Shown here one piece after another: positions 45,418 to 57,829 of a stretch of 64,000 nt of DNA. Within the stretch, counting starts at the first letter, position 1, and every line of letters starts with the position of its first letter. The notes under the pieces were generated by a model. The model made no database searches. It was not told the origin of the DNA and was given only the letters and a program-made list of their open reading frames with translations. The stretch is from Cubamyces lactineus (taxonomy: Eukaryota > Basidiomycota > Agaricomycetes > Polyporales > Polyporaceae). Position numbers and translations under genes: made by a program. Location: the NCBI GenBank assembly GCA_022376465.1, contig JACDTU010000002.1, positions 930,001 through 994,000 on the forward strand. The letters run 5' to 3'.

Positions 45418-45628
45418 GGAGGACTTTCGACGTTTTCTTTTGTATTTGTACGGATCCTAGATGATGCACCAAGGCTTAAGTCATGACCTTCGGAACGCTG
45501 AAAGGAATCCTCCAAGGTATTGCGCACGAAGGCCCAAACAAGCTTAGTCAATCGAGTACAGAACGTAATAGTCAATCGTCAAGCCATGTACATTTTTACA
45601 TCGCACAACACTACGTCGCTGCGTGTAT

Positions 45629-48600
45629 CTACGATCCATCCGGCAGGCCCTCGTCCGCGTTCACGACCTGCTCCACGCTCTGGTATATCCCCTCCAGATC
45701 GAGGTCCTGCAGCGCACGGCTGTCCCGCTGGTAGTCGCGCACAATCGCGCCGACCTCCTCGGGCGACATGCTCGGCCAGCGGAGCGCGACCTCGTCCTCA
45801 GAGGGCACGTCGAGCGCCTCAGCGGGAGCGAGCTTGTAACCTTCGGGACGTTGCCGCTTGTGCACGACGGCCTGGAGTGCGGCGTAGAGCGCGGTGCTCC
45901 GTAGGCGTTGGTTGAGCTCTTCGTCGGACACGCCTGTCGTTTGGCGGATCATGTTCCAGCTGAGCAGATGAAAAGCATTAGCGCGTTTGTGAGATTGATT
46001 GGATGGCGCGTTGACGTACTCGTCGTGGATGTAAATCCTACGCCAGACATTCCTGAACACGTTGAGTCTCCGTGTACTGGGTACATTCTGGACGGCCGGT
46101 GTCAGTGGTGATCATATCAAGCATTCGGCTCTCACGACTTACTTCGGCGCGAGCTAGCAGATGCAAAGCGGTTGTATAGTCCTCGACACGTCCGTGGTTG
46201 TCCTTCAAGCTAAGGACCTCAGCCATGTCCTCGACGGATAGAGCCTTGCCCAGCAGCAATTGTCGGACAAGGAATTTGAAGACCTATTCTCCAGAATCAA
46301 CACACATCCATCAAGCGATAATAACCATACGAGACGTACGTTGAGTAACGCTTTGCGGTTACTGAGATTGCCCGCCTTCTTTTGGGCAATCGTGTCGACC
46401 TGCATCTCAAGAGACTGACGAGCCCGTACCGACGCAAGGGCAGACTTTAGGTCCTCGATGAGCGTCTCGTGTACGCTCACGAAGTCCAGCCCATCGTGGA
46501 ACGCGTCCAGTACGTCTTGGTTGATTGCCTTGGTACCCTCGTGCAGTTGCGCGAGTTGCGACAGCTTGCCGACGCTGAGCATGAGCTGGGAGAGGTACGG
46601 CATCAGTAAATGTATACTGTGTGATAATTGTATAACTTACATGTTTTGACACGAGTTCGGGGGCGTGTTCAGCTTCTGTGAGCAATGCCTGTGATGCAAG
46701 AGCATAGCGGCCACGTCCGAGGTCATGGATCCATGAAATACCAGGATGCGGATGCTCAGCGAAGAATGCGTCGAGGTACTCGTTGTGGTCTTGAGCGAAC
46801 ATTGTACGCAATTCACCTGGACATACATAGTGTCATGTTCCTGTGCATCGCGGTACGTTATCGTAGAGGCTCGCTTACCATGTTCGATGTACCATTGATA
46901 CAGCTCCGTCGTAAACGCCTCCTTGAACTTCTCGATGTACGCCTCGATCCGTGCTGCATTAGGGTTCTCTTCAGGGGGATATACCTTCCCCTTGTGACAT
47001 AACGACGCAAGACTACGGAAGTCGTGGTAGTCCTCCGCGAGCTTGAACGCCTCGTCGGCAAAACCATTGCGTCCTACCATTTCGATGAGCTAGAGAAACA
47101 TACTAGGGTACCAAGTCGAACGTACGGAGCACTTCAAGCACTTCCGGTCGCAACTGGCGGAATCTGTCGTCCAATAGCGACCGCTCACGTTCCGCACCCG
47201 AATCCACAGCTGCGCTTGGGCTATGTATGTTTGTAAGGTAAAGTCCGAGGGCCGAACACAATCTACTCACCTCGCCAGCCAATCGAGCCGTTCTTGGATG
47301 CATCGGAAGAGACAGGAGGCAAGCTCGGGTAGTTGCGATCTCGGTACCTTCTTGCTGTCTGCAGTATCCGAATCGCCCGAAGGTGCCTCGACAAGCTGGG
47401 TGGTTACGTGGAATAGCTCAACGACGATGTTGATCGTCACGGACTGGCTTGTCCATGGGTCGATCATCGGAAGGACAATGCCGTAGACACCCAGGTTATA
47501 CTCCCGGTAGTTGCGTGCGGATTGCAGAATCGTCTAGTGACAAGGCGTTGCGTAATAATCAGGCGCAGACCCAAAACATATCCAGAGGTGTAATTTACCA
47601 AGACGATCTGGTTGGCCTGAGGGATCACTTGTGTCGATCTGCCATTCATCTCTGATAGCGACCGCCGAACAAGCTCGGCCACATGGGGAAGAAGGCCACC
47701 CAGGTCCCGTACGCGCAGTCTAAGGAATGCACGCAGAGAATCCTCATGGTGTCCCTCTCCAATGTCGTTCATGTACCGATATACAGCCTGATGTAGAACT
47801 TCGTCCGAAAGCCCTGCCCTACACAGGTTGTAAGCATTGTCATAAGCTGAGCGTAACACTGTATGACTTGCCGAAGGGCGTCATTGTGACGAAGCCATAG
47901 CTGGTGTGCAGCATACAACTTCTCTGCATCTGCTGCCAGTGTCTGGCGGCATCGCTGCGACATCTTTGAAAAGTTGGCATTAGCAGTGATTGCTGTACTC
48001 GACACCTATCCGCATACCTTCGTCAAAGCGGAGTTGTCATTGATGAACTTGATGAGGAAACTGAGCCGGTCTTTCCTGCCAGTCATTTGGGCGTGCAGGT
48101 CATGATGCGCTCGGACAACCTCGGTGTCTAAAGCTCTCTTAGGGTGACTGTGATGAGCTTGAATGGCATTGTAGACCTACCTGACTCTAGGATAGCCTCG
48201 CTCAGTTGCTCAGCACCAGACATCAATGCTTCTTCGTCGATTTCAGGAGGGAAACTGAAGTGCAGAGGATTCTGTGCAACAGCAGGTCTATGAATGCCCA
48301 ACTCACCGTGATCTCAGCGCGACCTACCTCCGGTAATGAGCCATACAGGATGGCCTTAGTCATGGTCGACTTGATGAGGGTCGCACGGCCAGTTCTATGC
48401 GGACTGTTAGCTAACGATGAACCATAAGCCTGACGTTGCAGCATACTCAGGGTGGAATCTAGCCACTTCGTCCAAATCGATGGACGTCTTCATCATTGTT
48501 GCAGCTGTCAAAACGAGGAACTCGCTTTCCCCTTGAACGACGCCCACGCCAAGGGTACGGTCCATGGCTGACTTAAGTTCTAGGCGATCCATATACTCAT

Positions 48601-50311
48601 TTTCTGAACATATTGATGTTAAGTCAGTCCTATAACCATATCTCAGTAAGACTCACCCTGAGCACATATTGTCACGGTATCGCCAAACTGAATGGCAATG
48701 AGCTTCTCTGGGACAACGACCTGTAACCTGGGGTGCATCGGCGCTCCAGAGCTAGAAGTCTGCAGCGTCCTCAGTAAATATAGTGCACGGTCCGGAACTA
48801 TTCTGCAACGTACACTCTGGTAAGGCACAGCTTGGACCTTCGTGATGGTGAATGCCCCAGGCAAGTGTCGAAGGTATACAATCGCATACACACGACGAGG
48901 GTTGGTGGCGAACTCAGTCGCTGCTTCCTCGTCCTGTCCCGCCCATGACACAAGCATTACCATGTCATCGGACCTGTCAGAGTGGGAACAGAGTGGGATG
49001 AATACGATCAAAAGCATTCAGAGCATATGACATACCCTTGGAGCTTCAAGTCTAGCAGCTCGAGATCAAGCTCAACGTCGCTCCCTGGTGCATTGGGGAA
49101 ATGTTCGCGAACGGCGGCGCGGGTCTGATCACCGATGTCCTCCTCCATAAGCAGCTTTTCCCAGCCCTCGACGGACATGTCCCATTGCTGTATCCTGAGA
49201 TCCACAAGTGCCCATACATTGCGGCCCGCTGCACCGCGAGCAAGTTCTCCAGCGACGACTGCACTGATGAAGCCGCGCTGAGGTTGCTGTTCTGTTTCTG
49301 ATAGGAAGCTTGGAAGTAGACGGGAGAGAGACAAAGCCGACTGCGGGCGACCAAATGGATGTACCGCAAGGTGGTACTTCCCACCGGAGGACGTCACGAC
49401 CAGACGGAACAGCCGGCCGACTGAGGTCGACACAATGAACGTTTGCGCCTGATATGTGACCGTGAGCAAATGCAGACGTATGCCCAGTACGAGGAATCCC
49501 TTACATCTGCCCTGACGAGGTTTGTGACGTTCTCCCCCTCTTCTAGCTCTAAGAGAGTGAAAGAGAAGTTGTCTCCGCCCGCGAGGCCCATGCCTATGCT
49601 GTCCCAGAACCTGATTTGGCCAATGTTGGAGCAGATTATGAGACCGGGCTCCCTTTGCGAGCCGAACGGAACGAGCGCATGGAACGGAGTTGCCATGGGT
49701 GGAGGATACGCCTCTCTAGGACAGCCGAAGATATAGCAAGTAGGCGTACCGGTAAGCGCCTAGAAGACTATGAGGGTCCGTACACATCATATGAACTGCA
49801 GTAATTCTGACCTGGCTATACTTCCAAACGAAACAGGTGCGCAATGACGCGACTACCGCGAAACCGGTCAGGGTATCCACATCGCCCGTGTATGCGTCCC
49901 GGAAGAAGTCTAATGCACCCGTGAGCAACACTCATGGTTCGTAGCTAGCAGTGAGTGAGAGTGCGTACCTGCATTGCGCAAGGCCTGCTTGACCTCTACG
50001 GGTAGTTGAGCGTAAAACGTGACGGTCATTTCTTTTGACTTCGAGAACACAGTGTCCGCCCGAAGTCCGCGTTCGAACACTTCGGACGATTCGTCGTCCA
50101 CATCCATTCCAGAGCCAGACATAATGGATTCATCATCTCGTACGGCAGGCAAGTTCCCACCTTGTCGCGCAGGCGTTGAGAAGCGCGATTGTGGCTGCAC
50201 ACTCCCGCCTGCACGGGTGTGCCTGGTCGGGCCCTGCCTGGGAGGCGAAGGGGACATGCCGATAGAAGAGTAGCGCGCAGTACGGCGCGGGTGTGGAGAG
50301 AAGGTCGCCAT
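45629..50311 (-). CDS. NUP133: nucleoporin NUP133
   Basis: Structural subunit of the Y-complex (Nup107-160/Nup84) of the nuclear pore. I resolve 19 exons (minus): 50311-49969, 49909-49812, 49759-49505, 49448-49036, 48973-48657, 48603-48447, 48394-48328, 48271-48181, 48127-48018, 47963-47872, 47818-47599, 47533-47271, 47220-47126, 47073-46879, 46816-46641, 46585-46340, 46283-46143, 46087-46020, 45959-45629. They total 1,226 codons with phase kept throughout (1,225 aa, usual for the family). A disordered Ser/Arg-rich N-terminus is followed by the beta-propeller (FRDAYTGDVDTLTGFAVVAS, PFHALVPFGSQREPGLIICS, GQIRFWDSIGMGLAGGDNFS) and a long alpha-helical C-terminal half. Intron 10 (47819-47871) starts with GC (GCAAGT), the only choice that keeps frame. 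Divergent from the PRCC-like gene, 168 bp apart. Confidence 0.88.
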
Positions 50312-50479
50312 GGTCGATGAGAGCGAGCGCGCCACCGAGCGCGAGGGCAGAGAGCCTGAGATGAGAGATGCAGAAGGTGAACAGAGCGAAGCGCGTCCAA
50401 GCGTTCGCCTCGCACAACGCGTCTTGCTTGAACCGCGCTCGGCGACTGCCGAACAGCCCCTCCTGCTCCCCTCACCATC
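50312..50479. promoter_or_regulatory. bidirectional promoter NUP133/PRCC
   Basis: Only 168 bp separate the two divergent ATGs. GC-rich, with a GAGCG(A/C)G-type repeat on the plus strand (about 50,317-50,400). No TATA box seen. Both 5' UTRs must be short. Confidence 0.6.
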
Positions 50480-51954
50480 ATGCTCGGCGTCGAAGGCTAC
50501 GGCAGCGACAGTGACAACGGTAGCGACAACGAGACTACCCAGCAAACCACCGCAGTTGCTTCTAGTACATCTGTATCCAATAAACTCCCCGCGCCAGCCA
50601 AGAAGTCGACGTTCTCTCTACCACCACCTACCAACAGCGCCCAGGCTGCTTCATCATCCAAATCCCCAGGTCTCTCTCTCCCGCCGCCCAAACCCAAGAA
50701 GGCACCGAAGAAGATTACAATAGGTCTTCCCAGCTTACCCAAGGATGACGATCATGATACCTCCGACACTGACGATCGGCCACCTGCGAAGAAGGCACGG
50801 CTAGAGTCTGGTGCTGGAGCCTCTGCTTTGCTTTCGATGCTGCCTGCGCCGAAGAACAAGGCTCCTGTTGCCCCTGCGCCTGAGCGAGTCCTGGGAGGGG
50901 GTCGTGGACCTGGTTTAGTGTTCAAGACCGCGCCGAGTGCACCGGCCAAAACAACAACCGTGGAGGATGCTGAAGATGCCGAGGACAATGTCGATCCGAG
51001 CGATACCCTCGACTCGTCATACGCTGCTATCCTAGAGGAGAAGCCAGAGGCGAAGACGGAGACGAAAGCGTCAATACCCTTCATGCCCACTTCGGTCAAG
51101 CGAGGGAAGGCCAATATCTCCGTGGAAGAGAAGCCCTCAGCACCGGTGTCCCGACCATCTGTAACGTCGGCCCCAGCGGTCGATTTCTTCTCTCTGGGTA
51201 AGCTGAAGTCTAGTACAGGATGTCATCCACGCATTACTGAACTTACTTGTTTCACTCCTTGTAGGCCCCGCGTCCTCGTCCTCATCTTCCCGGACCACCT
51301 CAACAACATTGCCCTCACTCTCATCCGCCCCTCCTATCAACGAACCCATCATCAGCGTCCCCTCCGCCGCGCCTCAGGTGGAAGATTTCGTACCACCCGA
51401 GCCCACCCCCACCGATCCCTACCCCGGCTACTACCTCCTCCCATCCGGCCAATGGGCGGCGTACGACCCGGAGTACTACAAGAAGTTCTACGACAAGTGG
51501 AAGCGCGAGTACGAGGCGCACATCCGCGCGCTCGAGAAGGGTAAGATCAAGGGCTTCGAGAACGCCGACGACGCGGCGGAGGTGAACGCGCTCAAGGAGA
51601 TGGAGAAGGCCAAGAAGGAGATCCAGGAGCTCGAGGAGAGGAAGGCGCTCACGACGGCGGCTGCTGCTGTTCCTGCCGCACCGAAGATGAACATCAAGGT
51701 ACGCTCGTGTTGTATTCGCAGCCTTTTGAGATGTGTTCTGACGGAAACGCAGGGGGCTGCGCTCGGTGGCAGAGCTCGGACGAGGCATCAACTGTCCACT
51801 TTGCTCACGGAGGCGTACCAGAACCGGGAGTCTCTGGAGGAAAAGATCGCGCAGGGTCGGCGGAATCGCAAAGAAGCTGGCAACAAATATGGTGAGCCGC
51901 ACTCGCATTCCGGTTGTGGCTGGCATCGTACTGACGCTATAACAAGGTTTCTGA
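50480..51954 (+). CDS. PRCC-domain protein (proline-rich, MAD2B-interacting/splicing-associated family)
   Basis: Exons: 50480-51197, 51265-51698, 51753-51891, 51947-51954; 432 aa. The N-terminus MLGVEGYGSDSD and the low-complexity Pro/Ser/Lys body (LSLPPPKPKKAPKKITIGLP) are typical of PRCC. The conserved C-terminal block reads ARTRHQLSTLLTEAYQNRES, then KIAQGRRNRKEAGNKYGF, matching the PRCC end that closes with KYGF. The last exon is only 8 nt (GTTTCTGA) and completes that Gly-Phe-stop. A Tyr-rich segment PYPGYYLLPSGQWAAYDPEY, followed by YKKFYDKWKREYEAH, sits before a Glu/Lys helix and resembles OCRE/WW-adjacent motifs of splicing factors. PRCC proteins are nuclear and linked to the spliceosome and the mitotic checkpoint; the role in fungi is inferred. 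Confidence 0.85.
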
Positions 51955-52149
51955 GTTTCCAATCCCCACCGCCTACCCTACGTGTCTCGGCCCTATCGTT
52001 GCCTGTTATATGGCGGTCTCTTACGCACTCATGCAATCTCATATCACTTATCCCGGACAACATGCGGACATATTATAACAAAAGGCTATGTAATACAAGA
52101 TGTAGAATATCCAAACAGATGGTGTGGTATCCCGACCGCCGAAGACGTC

Positions 52150-52808
52150 TTACTTCTGGCTTGACGAGAACTCTGTAAGGCAAGGGTGAGTCATTGCAAC
52201 ATTCAATACTGGAATGGTAGTACGCACTGGTGACGGACTTGGTGCCCTCCGAGATGGCGTGCTTCGCCAACTCACCGGGGAGGATGAGCCGCACAGCGGT
52301 TTGGATCTCGCGGGAGGAGATCGTGGACTTCTTCGAGTACGACGAGAGCTCTGCAACGGAGAGTTAGAACTTACACACAGCTATGAATATCACTGTGCAC
52401 TCACTGGAAGCTTCGGTCGCGATACGCTCGAAAATGTCGTTGACGAAGGAGTTGAGGATGGCCATCGCCTTGTTCGAGATACCCGTATCGGGGTGGACCT
52501 GCTTGAGGACTACATGCACACGCCACTACTCTTCAGCCTGTATGTCCCTTCAAAATGAAGTAGACTACGCACCCTTGTAGACGTAGCTGCTCCAGGTCTC
52601 CTTGCGCACCTTCTTGCGCTTCTTCTTGTCACCGTCAGCGGCCGACGACGTCGACTTGGACGCGGTCTTCTTCTCGGCCTTCACGGGTGCCTTCTGCGCC
52701 GTGGTGGACGCAGGGGCCTTGGATGCAGAGGAAGCGGGCTATGAGGCGCGTTTCAGCTTCAGCTGTCAAAATGTGGCTGTCAGGCGTGGCAAGTACCTTG
52801 GGTGCCAT
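52150..52808 (-). CDS. HTB1: histone H2B
   Basis: Core nucleosome histone. Exons (minus): 52808-52797, 52738-52573, 52509-52405, 52350-52228, 52172-52150; 142 aa. The first exon is just MAPK. The N-terminal tail is Lys/Ala/Ser-rich ([17 protein letters not shown]). The histone fold is nearly invariant: [80 protein letters not shown], then EGTKSVTKFSSSQK. The C-terminal Lys in TKSVTK is the conserved ubiquitination site. Four coding introns are many for a histone, as in agaricomycetes, where histone mRNAs are polyadenylated. A 5'-UTR intron (52819-52883, GTGAGT to ATAG) is likely. Confidence 0.96.
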
Positions 52809-53228
52809 TTGTGATAGACTATCAAATACGAATCAAATGAGTAAGAGGCTTGTTGCATTGGGTTCAGACACCATTCAACTCACCTTAGATGAGGGTGCGG
52901 AGGGTTGTGCGAGGTGGTGGGAGGGAGGAAAGAGGTGGTGGAGGCCAACGATGCTCGCGTCGAGGACTATAAGGGTTTCAACAAGGTCACGTGCGAGGCG
53001 CGTCCCTTTGCAGCCACATTCGCGTCCACGCGTAGACGCCCATTCCACGCGTGGCATCACCGTGTCGATCATCTCTTTAGCGCCTATTGACCTTTATCTA
53101 TTCCCCCGACATGCTCCACTTTGGCTGCGAGAGACCGAAGCAGAACGCAAACTGCGCATTTGACCGGCTCGTCGACTCTCCCATTGTTCCTCCAAAGTAC
53201 ATATATACGCTGCCTTCTAATGGCTTTC
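52809..53228. promoter_or_regulatory. H2B promoter and 5' leader
   Basis: About 420 bp between the H2B start and the end of HTD2 (both minus). A probable 5'-UTR intron of H2B spans 52819-52883. No divergent H2A gene, usual partner of H2B in fungi, is present here. Short plus-strand frames have no histone motif. Confidence 0.55.
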
Positions 53229-54493
53229 TCATACATTGGCTAAGATGATCTTTCCCGTCATCCCGACGATGTTGCTCGAGCTCTCCTCCGCCCACACCAC
53301 CACCGTCTCCTTGTCTGTTTGCACGCCGTGGATCTTCACTGGCCGGTTAACCACAATCGGGTTCACTGCGCGATACTCAAAGGACTTGAACGCAACTCCG
53401 GGTAAGTGTGTCGCCGTCACGTCCAAAAGCATCAAGGCGGTCAAAGGTCCATGCACAAGCCTCTCTGCATACTCATCAATAGTACGCTCAAAGCGAACTC
53501 AAGATGGCTCAGACATACCTGGATACCCCTCAGACTTCTGCGCATAGTCCTTGTCCAAGTGGATATAGTGTCCATTGAAGGTGAGTGCCGAGAAGCGGAA
53601 CAGAGTCGTCGGAGTGGGAAGATATTCGAACGTGAAGTCCGGAGCAGGTAAGCCGTTCACTGCATCGCTTCCAAGGTCAGTCTGCTTCCCATACTGCTAC
53701 CCGCCCGGCTACAGTGATCATACCTTCCTTCACGCCCCTCTTGTTCCCCGCCACCGCCAGGTAGACGTGAGCGCGTTCCTCTTCAATGCACACCTCGTCG
53801 CTCTCCCGCTTTCTGTACTCGATCTTCTGCGTGACGAACACCATCGGCGTTCCCTTTTCGAACCCTTTCTTGGTCACTGCGCCGATGGTGGCCTCCGCTG
53901 TTGCCTTGTCCCCGACGCACAAGGGCCGCTTCCATTCCATACGCCCGCCCGCCCACATGCGCCGTGTGAACGGCTCGGGCGGGCAAAAGTCGGTGTCTGT
54001 CCCATCCGATCGCAGCACCCGTTCGGGGTTCCGGGGATGGAAGAAGACGAGGTGGTGCCCAAATCCCAGCTGCGCCCCGTCCTGCGGCGGCGAGAACGCG
54101 CGTGCCGACCCGTCGCGCGTGGGAAGGGTGACGTAGAGGTCTGCGAGGTGCTCTGGCCTGATCGTGTCGTACAAAGTGAGGCGTTTTTCGGCGCTGATCC
54201 ACCTATCGAGAGCGTCGGCGTCGAAGGGCGAATAAGGAGGTGCTGGAGGTGGAGACGAGAAGGGCCGTTGCGAAGGGATGCGCTGCGCGACGCCACGACG
54301 CCCAATGAATGACGCAGAGGCTCGTGCGGTGAGAGTGCGGCAGTAATATTGGGCAGCTGCCAGTGGCGATGGCCGACGTCAGTACATACTTCGCTGCGGC
54401 TGGGAATGCAAGGAGGCGATAGGGAGAGGCTTCGAAGTATAGGGGGAAAGACGCACCGCATACACGCCGGATAATAGGAGGGCCCAGGAGCAT
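53229..54493 (-). CDS. HTD2: 3-hydroxyacyl-thioester dehydratase, mitochondrial fatty-acid synthesis (HTD2/mesaconyl-CoA hydratase-like)
   Basis: Dehydrates 3-hydroxyacyl-ACP in mitochondrial type II fatty-acid synthesis. Exons (minus): 54493-54457, 54356-53724, 53659-53519, 53464-53229; 348 aa. After a leader MLLGPPIIRRVCAAQYYCRT the sequence is Arg/Ala/Ser-rich without acidic residues, a mitochondrial presequence. The MaoC-like N-domain includes DALDRWISAEKRLTLYDTIR and AGGRMEWKRPLCVGDKATAE. The hot-dog motif FSALTFNGHYIHLDKDYA (about 240-257) carries the catalytic residues, and LVHGPLTALMLLD follows, as in fungal HTD2. The first intron (54357-54456, donor GTGCGT) is the only one joining an ATG to the open frame in phase; a 33-nt alternative was rejected. 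Confidence 0.85.
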
Positions 54494-55932
54494 CCCAGAT
54501 ACGCTTATGACAATCTCGCTGAAGTATACGGGTCGTCGCTCGGATTGGGCGCGCAGAACTCTGGGAATGGACGCGAGTCTAACTCAAGAAGGCCTTCTGA
54601 GGGGTTCGAGGCCTGCCGCAGTGGATGGCAGCGCGCAACTTACGAAGTTGGGAATCAAGGCTACACGGCCTGAGACGACTTGTTGTGGCCGGTTGTACGC
54701 ATCTGGTACGTGTGTGAAGCCCCAAATGGGATGAGTCGTGCTGACTGTGTGCAGTTCGTCTTAGTATGGCAAGGGCTGCGTGATATCGCAGGTGGTTGCA
54801 ATATGCCGGGCGGCGCCTGACAAGAGCTGATGATGGCTAGACATCCGGAGGAAATGAGTCCGTGACACAGAGAAAGCAAGAGGTGTCGGCTGACGAGGTG
54901 AGCTCGAATAGAGGATAATAGAGGAGCTGGTTGACAGCGGACGTTGTGAAGGTGAGTGCGATTCGATTGTGAGTAGTAGGTATTTGACTGTTACAGGGAC
55001 GTTCCGCGCAGAGACGAGACGGAGGCAGAAAGAGAGGCTGCGATTGCGTGCAGCCGAAGCGGCCAGACCGAGATTCCGGAGGCAAACTCGGTGACGCAGG
55101 CCGATAATCTGCCCCGCAAATCTGAGGCACACGCATCAGATCTCGCGTACACGAGGCTACGAAGGCGACGCCGACGCGCAGGACCGCATGCATGGTAATC
55201 GCGATCTATTTGCTGATTGCAGTGACGACCCCCTTTTGTGCGGCTCGCCCAAGGAGGCGGACAATGGATGCGTGTCCGTGTGTTCATGGGAACGGCTGGT
55301 GCGTGAATTTATTGCAGTGGTTTCTGCACACGAGCGTGGCTGAGATCACTTGGTTGTTGCCAGTCCGAGTACGGCGACCTTTAACGCACCGACGCGGGTC
55401 GCCGTAAGCGACACAGCGTGACAGGCGTCTAGTGACGTCTGTGACAAGCGCGACACGGGAACGCCGCTTGTGGGCGGTGCGTGCGAGTACGCGTCTCCTG
55501 TGGCGCGAAAAAAAGTGCATTGGGCGAGGAACGGAGGTGCCCATGCGTGGAGGATATATTGACGTCTATGGAGGTATGCGCAATGGACGGGGATGGTACG
55601 GAGCCAGGGACGTGCGCAAGGGACAGGGGCCGAAAAAGAAGTAGAAAAATGGAGGGCGGCTGTGGTAGGGCGTGAGCGTGAGCGTGAGTGGGTGTGACGG
55701 AGTGGGTGGTAAGAGGGAGGGTCGAGGAGAGATCGCGCGTCTTGCGACTCTCTTCTCTTCCCCATTGTTCTCCTCGGTCCTCCTCCCCGCCATGTCCCAT
55801 CCTTCGCGTTGACCTCCCTAATCCAGCCAGCCCTTTAAAGCCTCCTCCTTCCTTCGCTTTCTGTATCTTTATTCCCCCACCTCCCATATCTCCAGCTCCT
55901 CGCCCATTCCACCCCCTCCTGCCTCTCCGATA
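54494..55932. other. 1.4-kb intergenic region
   Basis: Lies between the starts of HTD2 (-) and the 250-aa unknown gene (+), so it should hold two promoters. A CT-rich tract on the plus strand from about 55,740 to the ATG at 55,933 looks like a leader or core promoter. A GAGCGTGAGC-type short repeat occurs near 55,670-55,690. No ORF with support. Confidence 0.5.
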
Positions 55933-56725
55933 ATGGTCCCCATCGTATCTCAGGAATCGCGCCCCGCGCACAAACTCAACCCAAGCCGTTCAACACCCAA
56001 GGTCCCATCGCAGCCATGCGATCCCGCAGACGACCCTTTCTACGTGAGTACCCCTCTCCCCCTCCTCAGCTACCCTACTTACCCAGCCACACCAGTTCGT
56101 TCCGGACGCTCGATCTCCCAAGAGCCCTCAACAGCTCTTGCCCCCGTTCCGTTTACCGGAGGAAGCAGGACGCTCTAAGGTTAGCTCACTATATGCGCGC
56201 TCCGAGCCTCCGATGCTGACGGATGCGCAGCTGTCCAAGCCTGCTCCCTGTAGCCCTACCAAGAGGCGACGAGGCCTCTCCTCTAACTTATCCCGCTCTG
56301 TTCGCCGTCGCCACACACCGCGCGCAGAGTGCTGTATCAATAACTTCCCGAGACCAATTACTTCGTTCGACGAGCTTCCCTGGATATCCGCCCTAACGAT
56401 CGAGCCCGATCTCACTGATCCATGGGATATCGCCGACCTCTCTCTCCTCAAGGCGGACTGGCAAGAGATGTCCAGCGGCCCAGGCCCCATGCGTCGCCGT
56501 AAGACATCTCTCCGTTCCGACCCGCTCTCTCAGCCCTCCCCCAACAACCGCGAGCCACCCAGCCCAATCCCATTCCCATTCATCCAGAGTGACGATATCC
56601 CCCAGACCCCCGCTCCCAGGTTCTTCTCCGACCCATCGGAAGTAATCTTCCAGGGACTGTACCCAATGTTCCCTTCTGACGTCGACGCTGTCTCGGGGAC
56701 GGAGGATATCGAGGCGTCCCTTTGA
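55933..56725 (+). CDS. Pro/Ser-rich protein of unknown function, about 250 aa
   Basis: Two exons, 55933-56043 and 56087-56725 (249 aa); donor GTGAGT and acceptor CCAG keep phase. Low-complexity for much of its length, with KRRRGLSSN and VRRRHTPR basic patches (possible nuclear signal) and a better-conserved-looking central block SFDELPWISALTIEPDLTDP followed by WDIADLSLLKADWQEMS. The C-terminus is acidic (DVDAVSGTEDIEASL). A 51-nt in-frame segment, 56180-56230, is bounded by GTTAGC and GCAG and could be spliced out as a 17-codon optional intron. I do not recognise a family. Confidence 0.6.
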
Positions 56726-57829
56726 TGTCAAGTCGCCTTGTCGGTCCCTCACCTTGTCTCCGCCGCTGCCGCTGGTCCCAGGAAACGCTCGTCGCATCAT
56801 CACCATCATCGCATTCCAGCATGTTTGCATCGCATCTATCTATCCCATCTTCCGTGGTTCGCTGCATATCTTTTTATTGGCTCCAAGAGCCCCACAAACC
56901 CACCGCCATATACGTGTACGGCCAACGACGCCACGAATTCTCTCAATCTGTCGCATCACCATCCATCTTCTCATCTCCATCCCCATCTGCAAGATCTCGA
57001 GTCCCTCAGTCTCTGATGTCTCCATGCTATCTTACTGATGGACACCCTGCCTGCCGCTTTAATCTGCATTCAGCCACCGTTGTGGCACTGTATATATTGC
57101 TGTCGCCGGATTGACATCGTCGGCAGCGTTTCATCTACTTTTTGATTTCTTTCCTGATTCTACCCATCCCAACAGAAACTCCTCCTCTTTCTGCGTGTGC
57201 GACATAGTCGAACACATCTCTTCCGTACTTTCTTCATATGGTTTCCATCAGTCTCTCGCGTTTACGCTCTCGAACTGTTACGCCTCGTTGTTCCTGTCGA
57301 TATCGCTATTTGCTGCTGCTGTTTACGAGTCTCACGTACTAATGTGCTACCTGACGATGTGCATGTACCTCGACGTTGCTCAATGAATACTACTGTTCCA
57401 GTTGTGTAAAGCTGCAGTCACCTGCCAGCACATGTCGCTCCGTTGTCCGTGTACCTTTCCTCGGACCTCGATGGCCTCATGCATGGGAGCGCCGAAGTTG
57501 TCCCGCGCTTCTATCCGCTGGACCGCTGCGCATGGGCGACCGCGGGTAGATCTGCCGCGCGCCGTCGAGTTCTGACATAGCGCAGATGCAGGTGTTCAGG
57601 TCGCTCATGCCACAAATGGGCTCACACGTCGACAAGTTGTCGCCTTATGACTCGAGTCGGACATCGACAATGACTTGGTTGCGAACGTCGTGAACGGGTA
57701 TCCCAACGCCGAGTCAAGACGGTGACATTTATTGCAACGCTGATTCGTCATGACCCCGTATATGTTCCATCTCGCGTTCTCCTCCTAACCACGATCTCTC
57801 TCACCACCCCACCCGCATTTACGCCAACG
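56726..57829. other. intergenic region upstream of SER1
   Basis: 1.1 kb between the unknown gene and SER1 (both plus). The first 650 bp are pyrimidine-rich, compatible with a long 3' UTR. The last 100 bp before the SER1 ATG are CT-rich. No tRNA or ORF with support. Confidence 0.5.

Noticed and set aside
47104..47125. 22-nt GTACCC..CTAG intron in NUP133
   Set aside because: Too short for a spliceosomal intron. A 52-nt alternative (47,074-47,125) with a GTACGT donor keeps phase and fits the family sequence.
54357..54389. 33-nt intron at the start of HTD2
   Set aside because: Below the usual minimum length; a GTGCGT donor at 54,456 gives a normal-length intron in correct phase.
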